A DNA stretch of 64,000 nt, from contig UPYK01000004.1 in the NCBI GenBank assembly GCA_900538545.1, forward strand, positions 57,279 through 121,278, written 5' to 3'. The translations under genes and the position numbers were made by a program. Source of the stretch: an uncultured Eggerthella sp. (GTDB lineage Bacteria; Actinomycetota; Coriobacteriia; Coriobacteriales; Eggerthellaceae). The notes below the pieces were generated by a model. That model was not told where the DNA came from and made no database searches. It was given only the letters and a program-made list of their open reading frames with translations. Below are positions 8,335 through 17,131 of this stretch, piece after piece (within the stretch, counting starts at the first letter, position 1; each line of letters opens with the position of its first letter).

Positions 8335-11300
8335 CTACGATGCTTTCCAGATCTCGCGTCCGAACAGATCGTGCAAGTCTGCCTTGAGCATATGATCGCG
8401 CGCATTGATGGTGAGCGGCAGCTCTGCGCGCATGCGGCTGCCGTCGGTCTGCGCCACGAAGAGCACGATCGGGTCGTTGCCGGGATGGGTCTTCAGGATG
8501 TCCAGCAGGCGCGAAGAAGAAAGCGCGTTCAGCTCGTTGGATTGCACCTGCAGCTCCATGCACACCGGCTTCACGTTCTGCTGCTCTTCGGTAAGTTCGA
8601 GCTTTTCGATCTCGTAGCCGATAAGCTGGTTCGCGCGGTCGCTCACCTCGAACTTGCCGCGCACGGTTACCACTGCATCTTCCTCGAGCACGCTGGAGAC
8701 CTTCTCGTAGTCGAAGCAGATGCACTCGATGCTGCCCGCCAGATCTTCCAGATTGAAGGTGGCCATGAGGGTGTTGCGCTTCGTGCGCTTCACGTTCACG
8801 TCGGAGACCATGCCCGCACATTTGATGTTCTTGATGCTCTCTTCGCGCTCGTTCAACTCCGTCATCGAGTATTTGTTCGTGCGCGAAAGATAGTTCTCGT
8901 ACGGGCTTAAGGGATGATCGGAGACATACATCTTCAGGATCTCTTTTTCGAAGGTAAGCTTCGTGCGCTTATCCCATTCCACCCCATCGGGCTCAGGGAT
9001 ATCCTCGACGAAGCCCGCATCCGGATCGTCCGCGAACATGTCGAACATGCTCACCTGACCAGCGGATTTATCCTTCTGGCGCTTGGCTGCATCGTCGAGC
9101 AGCGATGTTTCATCCACGAAATACATGAGCTGCTTGCGCGTGTAGCCGGTCGAATCGAACGCACCGGACTTGATGAGCGCTTCGAGCGTCTTGCGGTTAT
9201 AGCATGAGGAATCCACGCGGTTCACGAAATCGTGAAGCGAAGTGAACGGACCGTTGGCCTCGCGCTCTGCGATGATGGCCTGCACCACCTTCTCGCCCAC
9301 GCCACGCACGCCAGCAAGACCGAAGCGGATGCCGCCATCAACCGGGGTGAATTCCAAGCTCGAAGAGTTGATATCGGGCGGAAGCACGGGGGTGCCGTTG
9401 TGGTTCGCGCTAGCAATATAGCGAATGAGCTTGTCGTTGCTGCCCATGTAGCTGGTGAGCACCGCTGCCATGAATTCGTTGGGGTAATGCGCCTTCAGGT
9501 AAGCCGTGCGCATGACCAAGATGGCGTATGCTGCAGAATGCGACTTGTTGAACGCGTACTTCGCGAACTTCTCGGCATCTTGCCAGATCTGCTGGGCAAC
9601 TTCGAGAGAATAGCCGTTCTCGACCGCACCTGAATCCCAGTCAGCCTGAAGGCCGCGCATCACGTCGATCTTCTTCTTACCCATCGCCTTACGCAGCTTG
9701 TCGGATTTGCCTGCCGAAAAACCGCTCATGACCATGGAGATCTGCATGATCTGCTCCTGGTAGACCATGGTGCCATGGGTCTCTTCCAAGATGCCGCGCA
9801 GACGGTCGTCGTAATAATGAACCGCTTCGGGATTCTTCGCCGCCTTGATGTAGTCTTCGACCATGCCTGACTCAAGCGGACCGGGGCGGTTGAGCGCGAT
9901 AGATGCGACAACATCCGAGAATTGCTTTGGGGGGAGGCGCTTGAACAGGCTCACATAGAGCGCGCCTTCCACCTGGAAAAGACCATCCATGTTGCCCGAT
10001 TGCATGAGCTCGAAGGCTTTTTCATCGTCGGTGGGGATCTCTTCAGGAACGATCTTCGTGCCGTAGCGCTCTTCGATGTTGCGACAAGCGATCGAAAGCA
10101 CGTCGAGCGTACGAAGACCGAGGAAGTCCATCTTGAGAAGGCCCAGGTCGGGTGTGTAGTGGCCGTCGTATTGGGTGATGATGCCGCCGCCCTTGGTATC
10201 GCGCTTCATGGGCACATGGTCGGCCATGGGGTCGCGGCAGATGATGGTCGCGCAGGCATGCACGCCTTCACCGCGCACGTGGCCTTCGATGGATTTCGCC
10301 GCATCGATCACCGCATGCACATCGGGCTCGTCTTCGTAAGCCTTAGCCAGATCAGGATTGGTTTCGAGCGCTTGGTCGATCGTGATGCCAAGCTCGTTGC
10401 CGATCATCTTGCAGATGCGGTCGCCCGTGCTGTAAGGATAGTCGAGCACGCGCGCAGCATCGCGTACGGCGTTCTTCGCCTGAAGCGTGCCGAAGGTGAT
10501 CACCTGCGAAACGTGGTCTTCGCCATACACATCCTTGATGTGGTTGATAACCTCTTCACGCCTACCCTGCTCGAAGTCGACGTCGATATCGGGCATCTCC
10601 ACACGCTCGGGAGAAAGGAAACGTTCGAACATGAGACCGTTGGGCAGCGGATCGAGGTCGGTGATACCCATGGCGTATGCCACGATCGCACCTGCCGCCG
10701 AGCCACGGCCCGGACCAACGCCGATACCTTGGCTGCGCGCCCATTCGATGTATTCCTGCACGATCAAGAAGTACGCGGGGAAGCCTTGATCGATGATGAC
10801 CTGCATCTCGTAGTCGGCCTGCTTCTGCACGTGCTCGGGAACGGGATCGCCGTAGCGCTTGATCAGGCCTTCCTGCACGCGCTTGCGGAACCATGATTCC
10901 TCGGTCTCCCCTTCGGGCAGCGGGAACTTCGGCAAAATGGGATCGCGCTCGAGCTCGACGTTGCACTTTTCCGCAACCTCGATGGTGTTATCGCAGGCCT
11001 CGGGGAAGTCCTTCAACGCCGCGCGCATTTCCTCTTCGGTCTTCATGTAGAACTGATCGTTGGGGAACTTGAAGCGCTTTTCCTGGTTGATGGTCTGGTT
11101 GGTGCCGATGCACAGCATCACGTCCTGCGCCTGCGCATCCTCTTGCACGAGGTAGTGGAAGTCGTTCGTTGCGATGGTCTTGAGCCCCAGGTGGTTCGCA
11201 ATTTCCGTGAGCTGTTGGTTGAGCTCGCGCTGCGTCTTGCCCGCATCGGAGGTGATACCCTGGTCTTGGAGCTCGATGTAGAAATCGCCCGGCTCATAGA

Positions 11301-11802
11301 GCGCGGAGAGCTTCTTCGCCCACTCAATGGCTTCGTCGATCTTGCCCGCGTCCACGCAGCGTGGGATGATACCCGCGATACAGGCGCTCGTGGCGATCAC
11401 GCCTTCGGAATACTTCTCGAGCATCTCGAAGGTCGTGCGCGGGCGATAGTAGAAATTGTCCACATGCGATTCGCTCACGAGCTTCACGATGTTGTGATAG
11501 CCCGTGTTGTTCTTCGCGAGCAGGATCATATGATGAAGCTTCTGCTTACCTTCCTTCTTCAAGGAAGAATCCGTGGTGAAATAGATCTCGCATCCGAAGA
11601 TGGGTTTTACCCACTTGCCCGTTTCTGCCTTCACCTTGTCGCATGCGTCCGCTAACTCTGGCACACCCGACATAACGCCATGGTCCGTAATGGCCACCGC
11701 CGGCATACCCAGGTCAGCCGCGCGCTTCACCATGTCGTAGACTTTGGTAGCGCCATCGAGCAGCGAGTATTCCGTATGGTTATGAAGGTGGACAAAAGCC
11801 AT
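8335..11802 (-). CDS. dnaE: DNA polymerase III alpha subunit
   Basis: The replicative polymerase catalytic subunit, 1155 residues. The N-terminal PHP domain starts FVHLHNHTEYSLLDG. The polymerase domain contains GPGRGSAAGAIVAYAMGITD and the active-site acidic cluster in MPDIDVDFEQGRR. Helix-hairpin-helix and OB-fold-like parts follow, with VTVRGKFEVSDR near the end. An ATG at 11811 is also in frame, but AGAAGG sits nine bases before the ATG at 11802 and overlaps the first candidate, so I use 11802. truA follows at 47 bases. Length is normal for a DnaE1 type. Confidence 0.97.
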   Translation of the reverse strand: MAFVHLHNHTEYSLLDGATKVYDMVKRAADLGMPAVAITDHGVMSGVPELADACDKVKAETGKWVKPIFGCEIYFTTDSSLKKEGKQKLHHMILLAKNNTGYHNIVKLVSESHVDNFYYRPRTTFEMLEKYSEGVIATSACIAGIIPRCVDAGKIDEAIEWAKKLSALYEPGDFYIELQDQGITSDAGKTQRELNQQLTEIANHLGLKTIATNDFHYLVQEDAQAQDVMLCIGTNQTINQEKRFKFPNDQFYMKTEEEMRAALKDFPEACDNTIEVAEKCNVELERDPILPKFPLPEGETEESWFRKRVQEGLIKRYGDPVPEHVQKQADYEMQVIIDQGFPAYFLIVQEYIEWARSQGIGVGPGRGSAAGAIVAYAMGITDLDPLPNGLMFERFLSPERVEMPDIDVDFEQGRREEVINHIKDVYGEDHVSQVITFGTLQAKNAVRDAARVLDYPYSTGDRICKMIGNELGITIDQALETNPDLAKAYEDEPDVHAVIDAAKSIEGHVRGEGVHACATIICRDPMADHVPMKRDTKGGGIITQYDGHYTPDLGLLKMDFLGLRTLDVLSIACRNIEERYGTKIVPEEIPTDDEKAFELMQSGNMDGLFQVEGALYVSLFKRLPPKQFSDVVASIALNRPGPLESGMVEDYIKAAKNPEAVHYYDDRLRGILEETHGTMVYQEQIMQISMVMSGFSAGKSDKLRKAMGKKKIDVMRGLQADWDSGAVENGYSLEVAQQIWQDAEKFAKYAFNKSHSAAYAILVMRTAYLKAHYPNEFMAAVLTSYMGSNDKLIRYIASANHNGTPVLPPDINSSSLEFTPVDGGIRFGLAGVRGVGEKVVQAIIAEREANGPFTSLHDFVNRVDSSCYNRKTLEALIKSGAFDSTGYTRKQLMYFVDETSLLDDAAKRQKDKSAGQVSMFDMFADDPDAGFVEDIPEPDGVEWDKRTKLTFEKEILKMYVSDHPLSPYENYLSRTNKYSMTELNEREESIKNIKCAGMVSDVNVKRTKRNTLMATFNLEDLAGSIECICFDYEKVSSVLEEDAVVTVRGKFEVSDRANQLIGYEIEKLELTEEQQNVKPVCMELQVQSNELNALSSSRLLDILKTHPGNDPIVLFVAQTDGSRMRAELPLTINARDHMLKADLHDLFGREIWKAS

Positions 11803-12128
11803 GAGCAACATCCTTCTATCGTGTGCGCGAAAGCTGGTTCTTCACCGCAAGATCGCGCGAAGAGCAATGCAGAAATCGAGGCGTTCAAGGACTTTCATTG
11901 TGCCATCTTCAGCCGTGACTTGCTAGGGCAAAATGGGCGGTTTCGCATCGAAATCACGAACGGTTCGGGTTTGAAGGTGGAAGGAAGTCGTTTTAGAATC
12001 TCCATAACCCCAGTTCGGCTGTATACAAGATGTTGTGTTTTCCCAGGTTACAAATTGGATTTCGCCACAAAATATTGGTTTTTTCGGTTTACACCAAATT
12101 GCGCATGGAGTAGCATGAGAGAGGTAAG
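11803..12128. other. Intergenic region between dnaE and the NrdD-like gene
   Basis: About 330 bases with no supported gene. It must hold the dnaE promoter on the minus strand. Its right half is AT-rich and contains loosely similar half-sites (ACAAGATGTTGTGT at 12025-12038 and CCACAAAATATTGG at 12065-12078). They are only vaguely like NrdR boxes, and their 40-base spacing is not the usual one. Confidence 0.5.
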
Positions 12129-12157
12129 GTAATTGATACTAAGTTAGTAACAATTAC
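12129..12157. promoter_or_regulatory. 29-bp near-perfect palindrome upstream of the NrdD-like gene
   Basis: GTAATTG (12129-12135) pairs with CAATTAC (12151-12157), and inside them TACTAA (12137-12142) pairs with TTAGTA (12144-12149) about a single central base. Only one pair of positions is mismatched. It ends 50 bases before the start codon at 12207. It is either an operator dyad or an RNA hairpin in the leader. I do not recognise a known repressor consensus. Confidence 0.7.
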
Positions 12158-12206
12158 AGGAGCACCAGCAGTACCGAATAAGGTTATGAATAACGGAGGG
12201 GGTATT

Positions 12207-12644
12207 ATGACCACGCTTGAAGCACCTGCATTCGCAGCACAAAACACAACATGGGATGCTAAAGCAAATCAAAGCCACGGAGCCGCAGAAGAAACACAGA
12301 AGCACACGCACCAGCCTGCCGCTTCATCCGAACATATGCATCTGCAAAATGTTTCGGTTTCTATCTCTTATTCTTCGCCTGACGACTTCCGCGTCACTAA
12401 CGAAGAGATCGAACAGTACATCGCTCGAGGTCGCGAACTTGAGCCAAGCAAGGATCTTGCCTGGATCGATCTTGCCGTTGAAGCGGAAGATGTCGCAATT
12501 CACTATGGGTACCACGCTCAGCCGTTCGAGCGCATCCGTCGCATCACCGGCTACCTGGTTGGCACCCTCGATCGTTTCAACGACGCAAAGCGCGCCGAAG
12601 AGCACGATCGTGTGAAGCACGACATCCCGTGCACCTGTCGCTAA
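12207..12644 (+). CDS. Small protein with an NrdD-like C-terminal segment
   Basis: 145 residues. The first 45 are low-complexity and His/Gln-rich. The rest is compact, and the stretch RRITGYLVGTLDRFNDAK followed by RAEEHDRVKH resembles the C-terminal segment of anaerobic ribonucleotide reductase NrdD and of small proteins annotated after it. No glycyl-radical motif is present, so this is not a complete reductase. It ends DIPCTCR, a cysteine pair that could bind metal or be redox-active. The ATG at 12207 is preceded by GGAGGGGG; another at 12186 is not. It is monocistronic, with a strong terminator. The NrdD resemblance is from memory of the family, so treat the function as unknown. Confidence 0.6.
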   Translation: MTTLEAPAFAAQNTTWDAKANQSHGAAEETQKHTHQPAASSEHMHLQNVSVSISYSSPDDFRVTNEEIEQYIARGRELEPSKDLAWIDLAVEAEDVAIHYGYHAQPFERIRRITGYLVGTLDRFNDAKRAEEHDRVKHDIPCTCR

Positions 12645-12665
12645 ATAACGCTGCCTTGCCTAAAG

Positions 12666-12703
12666 AAAAGCCGCTCGCCTCTTGTTGGGTGAGCGGCTTT
12701 TTT
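12666..12703 (+). terminator. Rho-independent terminator after the NrdD-like gene
   Basis: AAGCCGCTC pairs with GAGCGGCTT around a 14-nt loop, followed by a run of T residues. It lies just past the stop at 12644. Confidence 0.9.
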
Positions 12704-12763
12704 GTTTCTCTGGTTTGTGGGAGTCGGTTAAGTGTTAGGGGTCGGGTAGTTTGTCACCTGCGC

Positions 12764-14365
12764 CTAAGCTTTTACGATGCGAGCGCCTTGCGGCGTGTCT
12801 TCGATGCGGAAACCGAGCTCGGCAAGTCCGTCACGGATCGCATCGGCAACCGCGTAGTTCTTGTTAGCGCGCGCGTTGGCACGGGCATCGAGCAACGCTG
12901 CCATCGCTGCTTTCACCGTTGCGGGATCCGCCCCATCGCCTGGCGCGAAGCCAGCGAACTCCATCGCGAGCACCATTACCTCAGCGGCGCTCTCCTCATC
13001 ATCGAGCACGGTTGCTCCCGCTTCAGCTGCATCGTTTATCTCGATCGAAATGCCGAGCACATCCATGAGCTCGACCACTGCCTGTGCAGCCTTCTCGAAC
13101 GTCTGAACATCCGCTTCTGTAACAGAAGCGCTTTGCTGGACATCGTTTAAGAGCGTGTTCGCATCGCTCACGAAGCTGAAGATGGCACCGAGTGCGGCAG
13201 CGGTATTGAAATCGTCGTCCATCGCTTCAGTGAACGAGTCTTTCATGTCCGCAATGAGCGTTGCGACCGCGATCGAAGTTGCAAGCGAGCCCGCATGAGC
13301 ATCAGAGGCGTCGGGCGTATGGCCGTCTCCTGCCTTCGCCTGCGATTGCTGTGCTGAACGCGCGAGCCAAAGCGCATTCGTGACGAAATTCTCCAAGCGC
13401 TCGAGCGCCGCCGCCGATTCCTGCAGACGCGCATCCGAGAAGTCGAGCGGGCTGCGGTAGTGCGTCTGCAACATGAGCATACGAAGCACTGCCGGATCGG
13501 TGGTCTCTAAGATGTCGCGCAACAGCAAGAAGTTGCCGAGCGATTTGCTCATCTTCTCGGAGTTAATCTGGAGCATGCCACCATGCATCCAGTAGTTCGC
13601 GAATGTGGTTTCAAACGCCGCTTCAGATTGCGCGCGTTCGTTCTCGTGGTGCGGGAAACACAGATCCGCGCCGCCGCCATGGATGTCGAAGGGCAGATGA
13701 AGATACTTCTCAGACATGGCCGAGCATTCGATGTGCCAACCAGGACGGCCTTCGCCCCACGGAGAAGACCAGCTCGGCTCACCCGGCTTCGCTGTCTTCC
13801 AAAGCGCGAAATCGAGCGGATCGCGCTTGCGGTCTTCCAAGCCTTGGCCATCGGCGCGCAGTTCGCGATGACCCGATTCCATCTCGTCCACATTGCGATT
13901 CGAGAGTTCGCCATACGCTGAATAGGAACGCACGGCGAAGTACACATCGCCATCGACCTCATACGCATGGCCTTTGTCGATCAGGCGTTGCACGAGCTTG
14001 ATCATCGTGTCGATCTCTTCGGTAGCCTTCGGACGGATATCGGGGTCCTGCACGCCGGCTGCATGCATGTCGGCGATGAAAGCGTCGGTATATTCTTCGG
14101 CGACCTCGGCAGCCGTTCGACCTTCCTCGAGCGCCTTGTTGATGATCTTGTCGTCCACGTCGGTCACATTCTGCACAAAGGTAACTTCGAACCCGCGCCA
14201 CGTGAGGTAGCGCCGGATGGTGTCGAACGAGATGAACGTGCGCGCATTGCCGATATGGATGTAGTTGTACACGGTCGGGCCGCACACATACATGCCCACT
14301 TTGCCCTCGTTCACGGGAACGAACTCGCGCTTGGTGCGCGTTTTAGTGTCGTAGATCTTGATCAT
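12764..14365 (-). CDS. cysS: Cysteinyl-tRNA synthetase
   Basis: Class I synthetase of 533 residues that charges tRNA-Cys. The HIGH-type motif is CGPTVYNYIHIGNAR near residue 30, whose Cys is one of the zinc ligands. Further ligands are in WHIECSAM and FPHHENE. The KMSKS loop is EKMSKSLGNF. The C-terminal part after about residue 350 is the DALR/anticodon-binding region, with some acidic low-complexity sequence. The frame extends to 14428, but the ATG at 14365 has AGGAA before it and gives the normal start MIKIYDTKTRTK. It lies next to cysE, a common cysteine-pathway pairing. Confidence 0.96.
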   Translation of the reverse strand: MIKIYDTKTRTKREFVPVNEGKVGMYVCGPTVYNYIHIGNARTFISFDTIRRYLTWRGFEVTFVQNVTDVDDKIINKALEEGRTAAEVAEEYTDAFIADMHAAGVQDPDIRPKATEEIDTMIKLVQRLIDKGHAYEVDGDVYFAVRSYSAYGELSNRNVDEMESGHRELRADGQGLEDRKRDPLDFALWKTAKPGEPSWSSPWGEGRPGWHIECSAMSEKYLHLPFDIHGGGADLCFPHHENERAQSEAAFETTFANYWMHGGMLQINSEKMSKSLGNFLLLRDILETTDPAVLRMLMLQTHYRSPLDFSDARLQESAAALERLENFVTNALWLARSAQQSQAKAGDGHTPDASDAHAGSLATSIAVATLIADMKDSFTEAMDDDFNTAAALGAIFSFVSDANTLLNDVQQSASVTEADVQTFEKAAQAVVELMDVLGISIEINDAAEAGATVLDDEESAAEVMVLAMEFAGFAPGDGADPATVKAAMAALLDARANARANKNYAVADAIRDGLAELGFRIEDTPQGARIVKA

Positions 14366-14461
14366 GGTGTTCCTATCTTGATGGTATCGGTGGTACTGGT
14401 CGTGATGATCGGCTTCAACGGGACCCATCGTCAGCTTCGATGATAAGCGCGGTATGAAGCG

Positions 14462-15334
14462 TTACTGGTCTTGATCGATCTGATCGGCTTCTTGTTGCGC
14501 CGCACGCTCTGCCTGCTTGTCGAGCGCTTGCTGTTTCACCGCGAAGGCTTCGAGCTCATCGACGCGCTTGTAGAGATTGCGGATCGCACGTTCTACGGGA
14601 TCAGGCAGGTCTTCGAGGCGTTCGCCCTGACAATCCCCGTTGTTGAGGAAGTAATCCTTGTGATCGGCGCGAATGGGAGGCAGCGTTGCTTCTCGCTGAG
14701 CATCAGGTGAACTTACGCTTGGCTCTTCAGCAGGAGACGATGGAATCTTCGCCGCCGCTGCTTTCTGCAGGTCGATCTCCTTGTCCTTCGCTGCACTCTT
14801 TGATGTTGAAACGCCATCGCGCACAACGATATGCCCGGGAACGCCTACCACGGTACAATTCGGCGGTACGTCCTTCACCACTACCGAGCCACCGCCGATC
14901 TTCGAGTTATCGCCGATGGTGATCGAACCGAGCACCGCAGCGCCCACACCCACCATCACGTTGTTGCCAAGGGTCGGATGGCGCTTGCCGGTTTCCTTGC
15001 CAGTGCCGCCCAGCGTGACATTCTGGTAGAGCACGCAATCATCGCCGATGATGGTGGTCTCGCCGATGATCACGCCCATCGCATGGTCAATGAAGAAACG
15101 GCGGCCGATCTGCGCGCCCGGGTGAATCTCAACACCCGTCCAAAAACGTGCGCACTGCGAAAGATAGCGCGCCAATCCGCGCAGGCCCTTCTTCCAGAGC
15201 CAGTGGTTGATCACGTGCGCCCAGCGTGCTTGAAGGCCGGGATAGGTGAGCCATATGAGGAACTTCGAAGGCGCCGCTGGGTCGGTTGCCTGAACGGTGC
15301 GAATGTCTTCTGCCATTGTTGAGAATATATTCAT
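14462..15334 (-). CDS. cysE: Serine O-acetyltransferase
   Basis: Makes O-acetylserine, the precursor of cysteine. The left-handed beta-helix repeats are clear from WTGVEIHPGAQIGRRFFIDH onward, with the catalytic His-Asp region in FIDHAMGVIIGE and the acetyl-CoA part in GGTGKETGKRHPTLG. It is 290 residues, longer than the short SAT form, because of a charged tail after residue 175 that ends EADQIDQDQ. This tail replaces the short regulatory tail of E. coli CysE, so feedback control may differ. A TTG at 15343 is in frame, but AGAAGG is better placed for the ATG at 15334. Confidence 0.93.
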   Translation of the reverse strand: MNIFSTMAEDIRTVQATDPAAPSKFLIWLTYPGLQARWAHVINHWLWKKGLRGLARYLSQCARFWTGVEIHPGAQIGRRFFIDHAMGVIIGETTIIGDDCVLYQNVTLGGTGKETGKRHPTLGNNVMVGVGAAVLGSITIGDNSKIGGGSVVVKDVPPNCTVVGVPGHIVVRDGVSTSKSAAKDKEIDLQKAAAAKIPSSPAEEPSVSSPDAQREATLPPIRADHKDYFLNNGDCQGERLEDLPDPVERAIRNLYKRVDELEAFAVKQQALDKQAERAAQQEADQIDQDQ

Positions 15335-15366
15335 GGGATTCAATCCTTCTTGTCTTGCGAAATAGT

Positions 15367-15505
15367 ACCATGTTTAGCTTGCATGGTGCGGGTAACGTTA
15401 AGAGCGTTACTCAGAAGCGAGATGGGCAGGTTGTGTAGGACGAGCCGACATCGAGCCAAAGCACTCCGAGAAATCCACTTTTGCAATCATTGTCTTTGCA
15501 AAAGT
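15367..15505. promoter_or_regulatory. Three inverted repeats in the cysE upstream region
   Basis: Three dyads lie between cysE and ispF: ACCATG/CATGGT (15367-15387), GTAACG/CGTTAC (15392-15410) and the 10-bp perfect pair ACTTTTGCAA/TTGCAAAAGT (15477-15505). None has a T-run. They could be operator or leader structures for cysE, read on the minus strand. I see no T-box or SAM riboswitch core. Confidence 0.45.
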
Positions 15506-15570
15506 TAGTTCGAGGGCGCGACGCTATGAGGCGAGCCTGCACAATGTGCCCGTCTCGCTTCGTAGCAGCC

Positions 15571-16125
15571 CTAACAACATCGACAGACAAGAGCGACGGC
15601 CTCAGCCGAGATGCCTTCTTCGCGGCCTTCGAAGCCGAGACGTTCGGTGGTGGTGGCTTTTACGCCGATATTTTCCGTTGCAATGCCGCATGCACGTGCG
15701 ATGTTCTCGCGCATCGCCTCGCGATACGGAGAAAGCTTCGGGGCTTGCGCAGCGATAACGCAATCAATATCGAGGATCTCGAAGCCTTCTTCACGAAGCA
15801 GATTAGCAGCTGCTTCGAGCAGCTTGAGCGAATCGGCATCTTTATAGGCTGGATCGGTGTCGGGAAAATGCTTGCCGATATCCCCCAGGCGCGCAGCACC
15901 CAAAAGAGCATCGGCTATTGCATGGAGCAGCACATCGGCATCCGAATGGCCATCGAGGCCTTGGTGATGCGGAATATCCACTCCACCCAAAATAAGCTTG
16001 CGGTTGGGGGCAAAGGCGTGAACATCCATGCCGAACCCTACGCGCAGCTTGCGCAGCGCAGCCATCTCGGGGCTTGGGTTGGGAATGTTCGCCATGTCGG
16101 GAGCGTTCATATTCATCAGCGACAC
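15571..16125 (-). CDS. ispF: 2-C-methyl-D-erythritol 2,4-cyclodiphosphate synthase
   Basis: Fifth enzyme of the MEP isoprenoid pathway. The metal-binding start is GFGMDVHAF, and DGHSDADVLLHAIADALLGA is the family signature. ATTTERLGFEGREEGI is the conserved C-terminal part. The total is 184 residues, with about 25 extra at the N-terminus compared with the usual 160. It abuts ispD: the GTG at 16125 follows the ispD stop directly. An ATG at 16116 is an equally reasonable start. It ends with an odd CRCC tail. Confidence 0.95.
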   Translation of the reverse strand: MSLMNMNAPDMANIPNPSPEMAALRKLRVGFGMDVHAFAPNRKLILGGVDIPHHQGLDGHSDADVLLHAIADALLGAARLGDIGKHFPDTDPAYKDADSLKLLEAAANLLREEGFEILDIDCVIAAQAPKLSPYREAMRENIARACGIATENIGVKATTTERLGFEGREEGISAEAVALVCRCC

Positions 16126-16968
16126 CTACTCGACACCTTCGCGCAGCGCCTGGCGCACCGCCGCTGAGATGATGAGATAGTCTTCGGGCACCGTGAGCTT
16201 GATGTTGTCGCGCTTGCCTTCGACCACCATCACGCGACCGCCCAAACGTTCGATGAGCGATGAATCATCCGTGCCCACGAAGCCATCGGAAAGCGCCGCC
16301 GCATGCGCACGACGATAGATGCCCGCACGGAAGATCTGCGGAGTTTGCGCGTTCCAAAACACCGAACGATCGGGCGTTCCTTGGATGATGCCGTTCTCGA
16401 CGATCTTGAGCGTGTCGATGGAAGGATGGCCGACCACTGCGCCATCGCAATCGATGTTGCCCTTGAGCACGCTGATCGTATGGTCGACCAATTCACGCGA
16501 GATGAGCGGACGCGCACCGTCGTGCAGCATGACGTACTCGAAGTCATCTGGCACGAGCTCCAAGCCGGAAAATGCCGATTCCTGACGCGTGGCACCTGCA
16601 GGGGCCATGACGATAGGGGTAGCGAACGGAAAGGGATCGATCGCTTTCAAGAGGTATTCGCTCGTACGCTCTTCGGGGCAAACGACCACGATGAGCCCCA
16701 CATCACCCACACTGTCGAACACTTCAGCTGAGCGCGTGAGAATAGGCTTGCCTGCAATCTCAACGAGCTGCTTGCCGCCTTCGTGACCGAATCGCTCGCC
16801 GCTGCCGCCCGCCAAGATGATGACCGCGGTCTGCGCGCCTTCATTCACCTTTCCCTGCAACTGCATCTGCTCACGCAAGGAACCGAAGGTGTCATCGTCG
16901 CGCATCTTGCTCAAGATACCGTTGAGAGCCGAAGGGGCGAAGATGGGATCGATCGTTTGCTCTGGCAT
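16126..16968 (-). CDS. ispD: 2-C-methyl-D-erythritol 4-phosphate cytidylyltransferase
   Basis: Third enzyme of the MEP pathway, transferring CMP to methylerythritol phosphate. The nucleotidyltransferase motif is ILAGGSGERFGHEGGKQLVE, and VMLHDGARPLIS is the second conserved block. There are 280 residues against about 230 in the family. The excess is an N-terminal extension of roughly 45 residues (MPEQTIDPIFAPSALNG...) that I do not recognise. AGAGG lies upstream of the ATG at 16968. It forms an operon with ispF. Confidence 0.95.
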   Translation of the reverse strand: MPEQTIDPIFAPSALNGILSKMRDDDTFGSLREQMQLQGKVNEGAQTAVIILAGGSGERFGHEGGKQLVEIAGKPILTRSAEVFDSVGDVGLIVVVCPEERTSEYLLKAIDPFPFATPIVMAPAGATRQESAFSGLELVPDDFEYVMLHDGARPLISRELVDHTISVLKGNIDCDGAVVGHPSIDTLKIVENGIIQGTPDRSVFWNAQTPQIFRAGIYRRAHAAALSDGFVGTDDSSLIERLGGRVMVVEGKRDNIKLTVPEDYLIISAAVRQALREGVE

Positions 16969-17071
16969 AGAGAACCTCTTATCAAGAAAGCTGCCTTATG
17001 CAGCAATAATTCAACAAAATTGATTTTACTGCATAAACGCTCTTCATTGAAGCAAACGAATGATCCCATAG

Positions 17072-17107
17072 GGAAAGAAAGAGGCTTGCCCGCAAGGACA
17101 AGCCTCT
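17072..17107 (-). terminator. Terminator downstream of clpC
   Basis: On the minus strand AGAGGCTTG pairs with CAAGCCTCT around a 10-nt loop, then TTCTTTCCC. It is 25 bases past the clpC stop. The tail is only moderately T-rich. Confidence 0.75.
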
Positions 17108-17131
17108 TGTCAGCGGTCTTGAACGACTGGA

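Noticed and set aside
8288..8821. In-frame upstream extension of truA to a 725-residue ORF
   Set aside because: It runs through the coding part of dnaE in another frame, and the TruA family start is at 8287.
12024..12104. NrdR boxes upstream of the NrdD-like gene
   Set aside because: Half-sites are poor matches and spacing is not 31-32 bp; the palindrome next to it is a far clearer signal.
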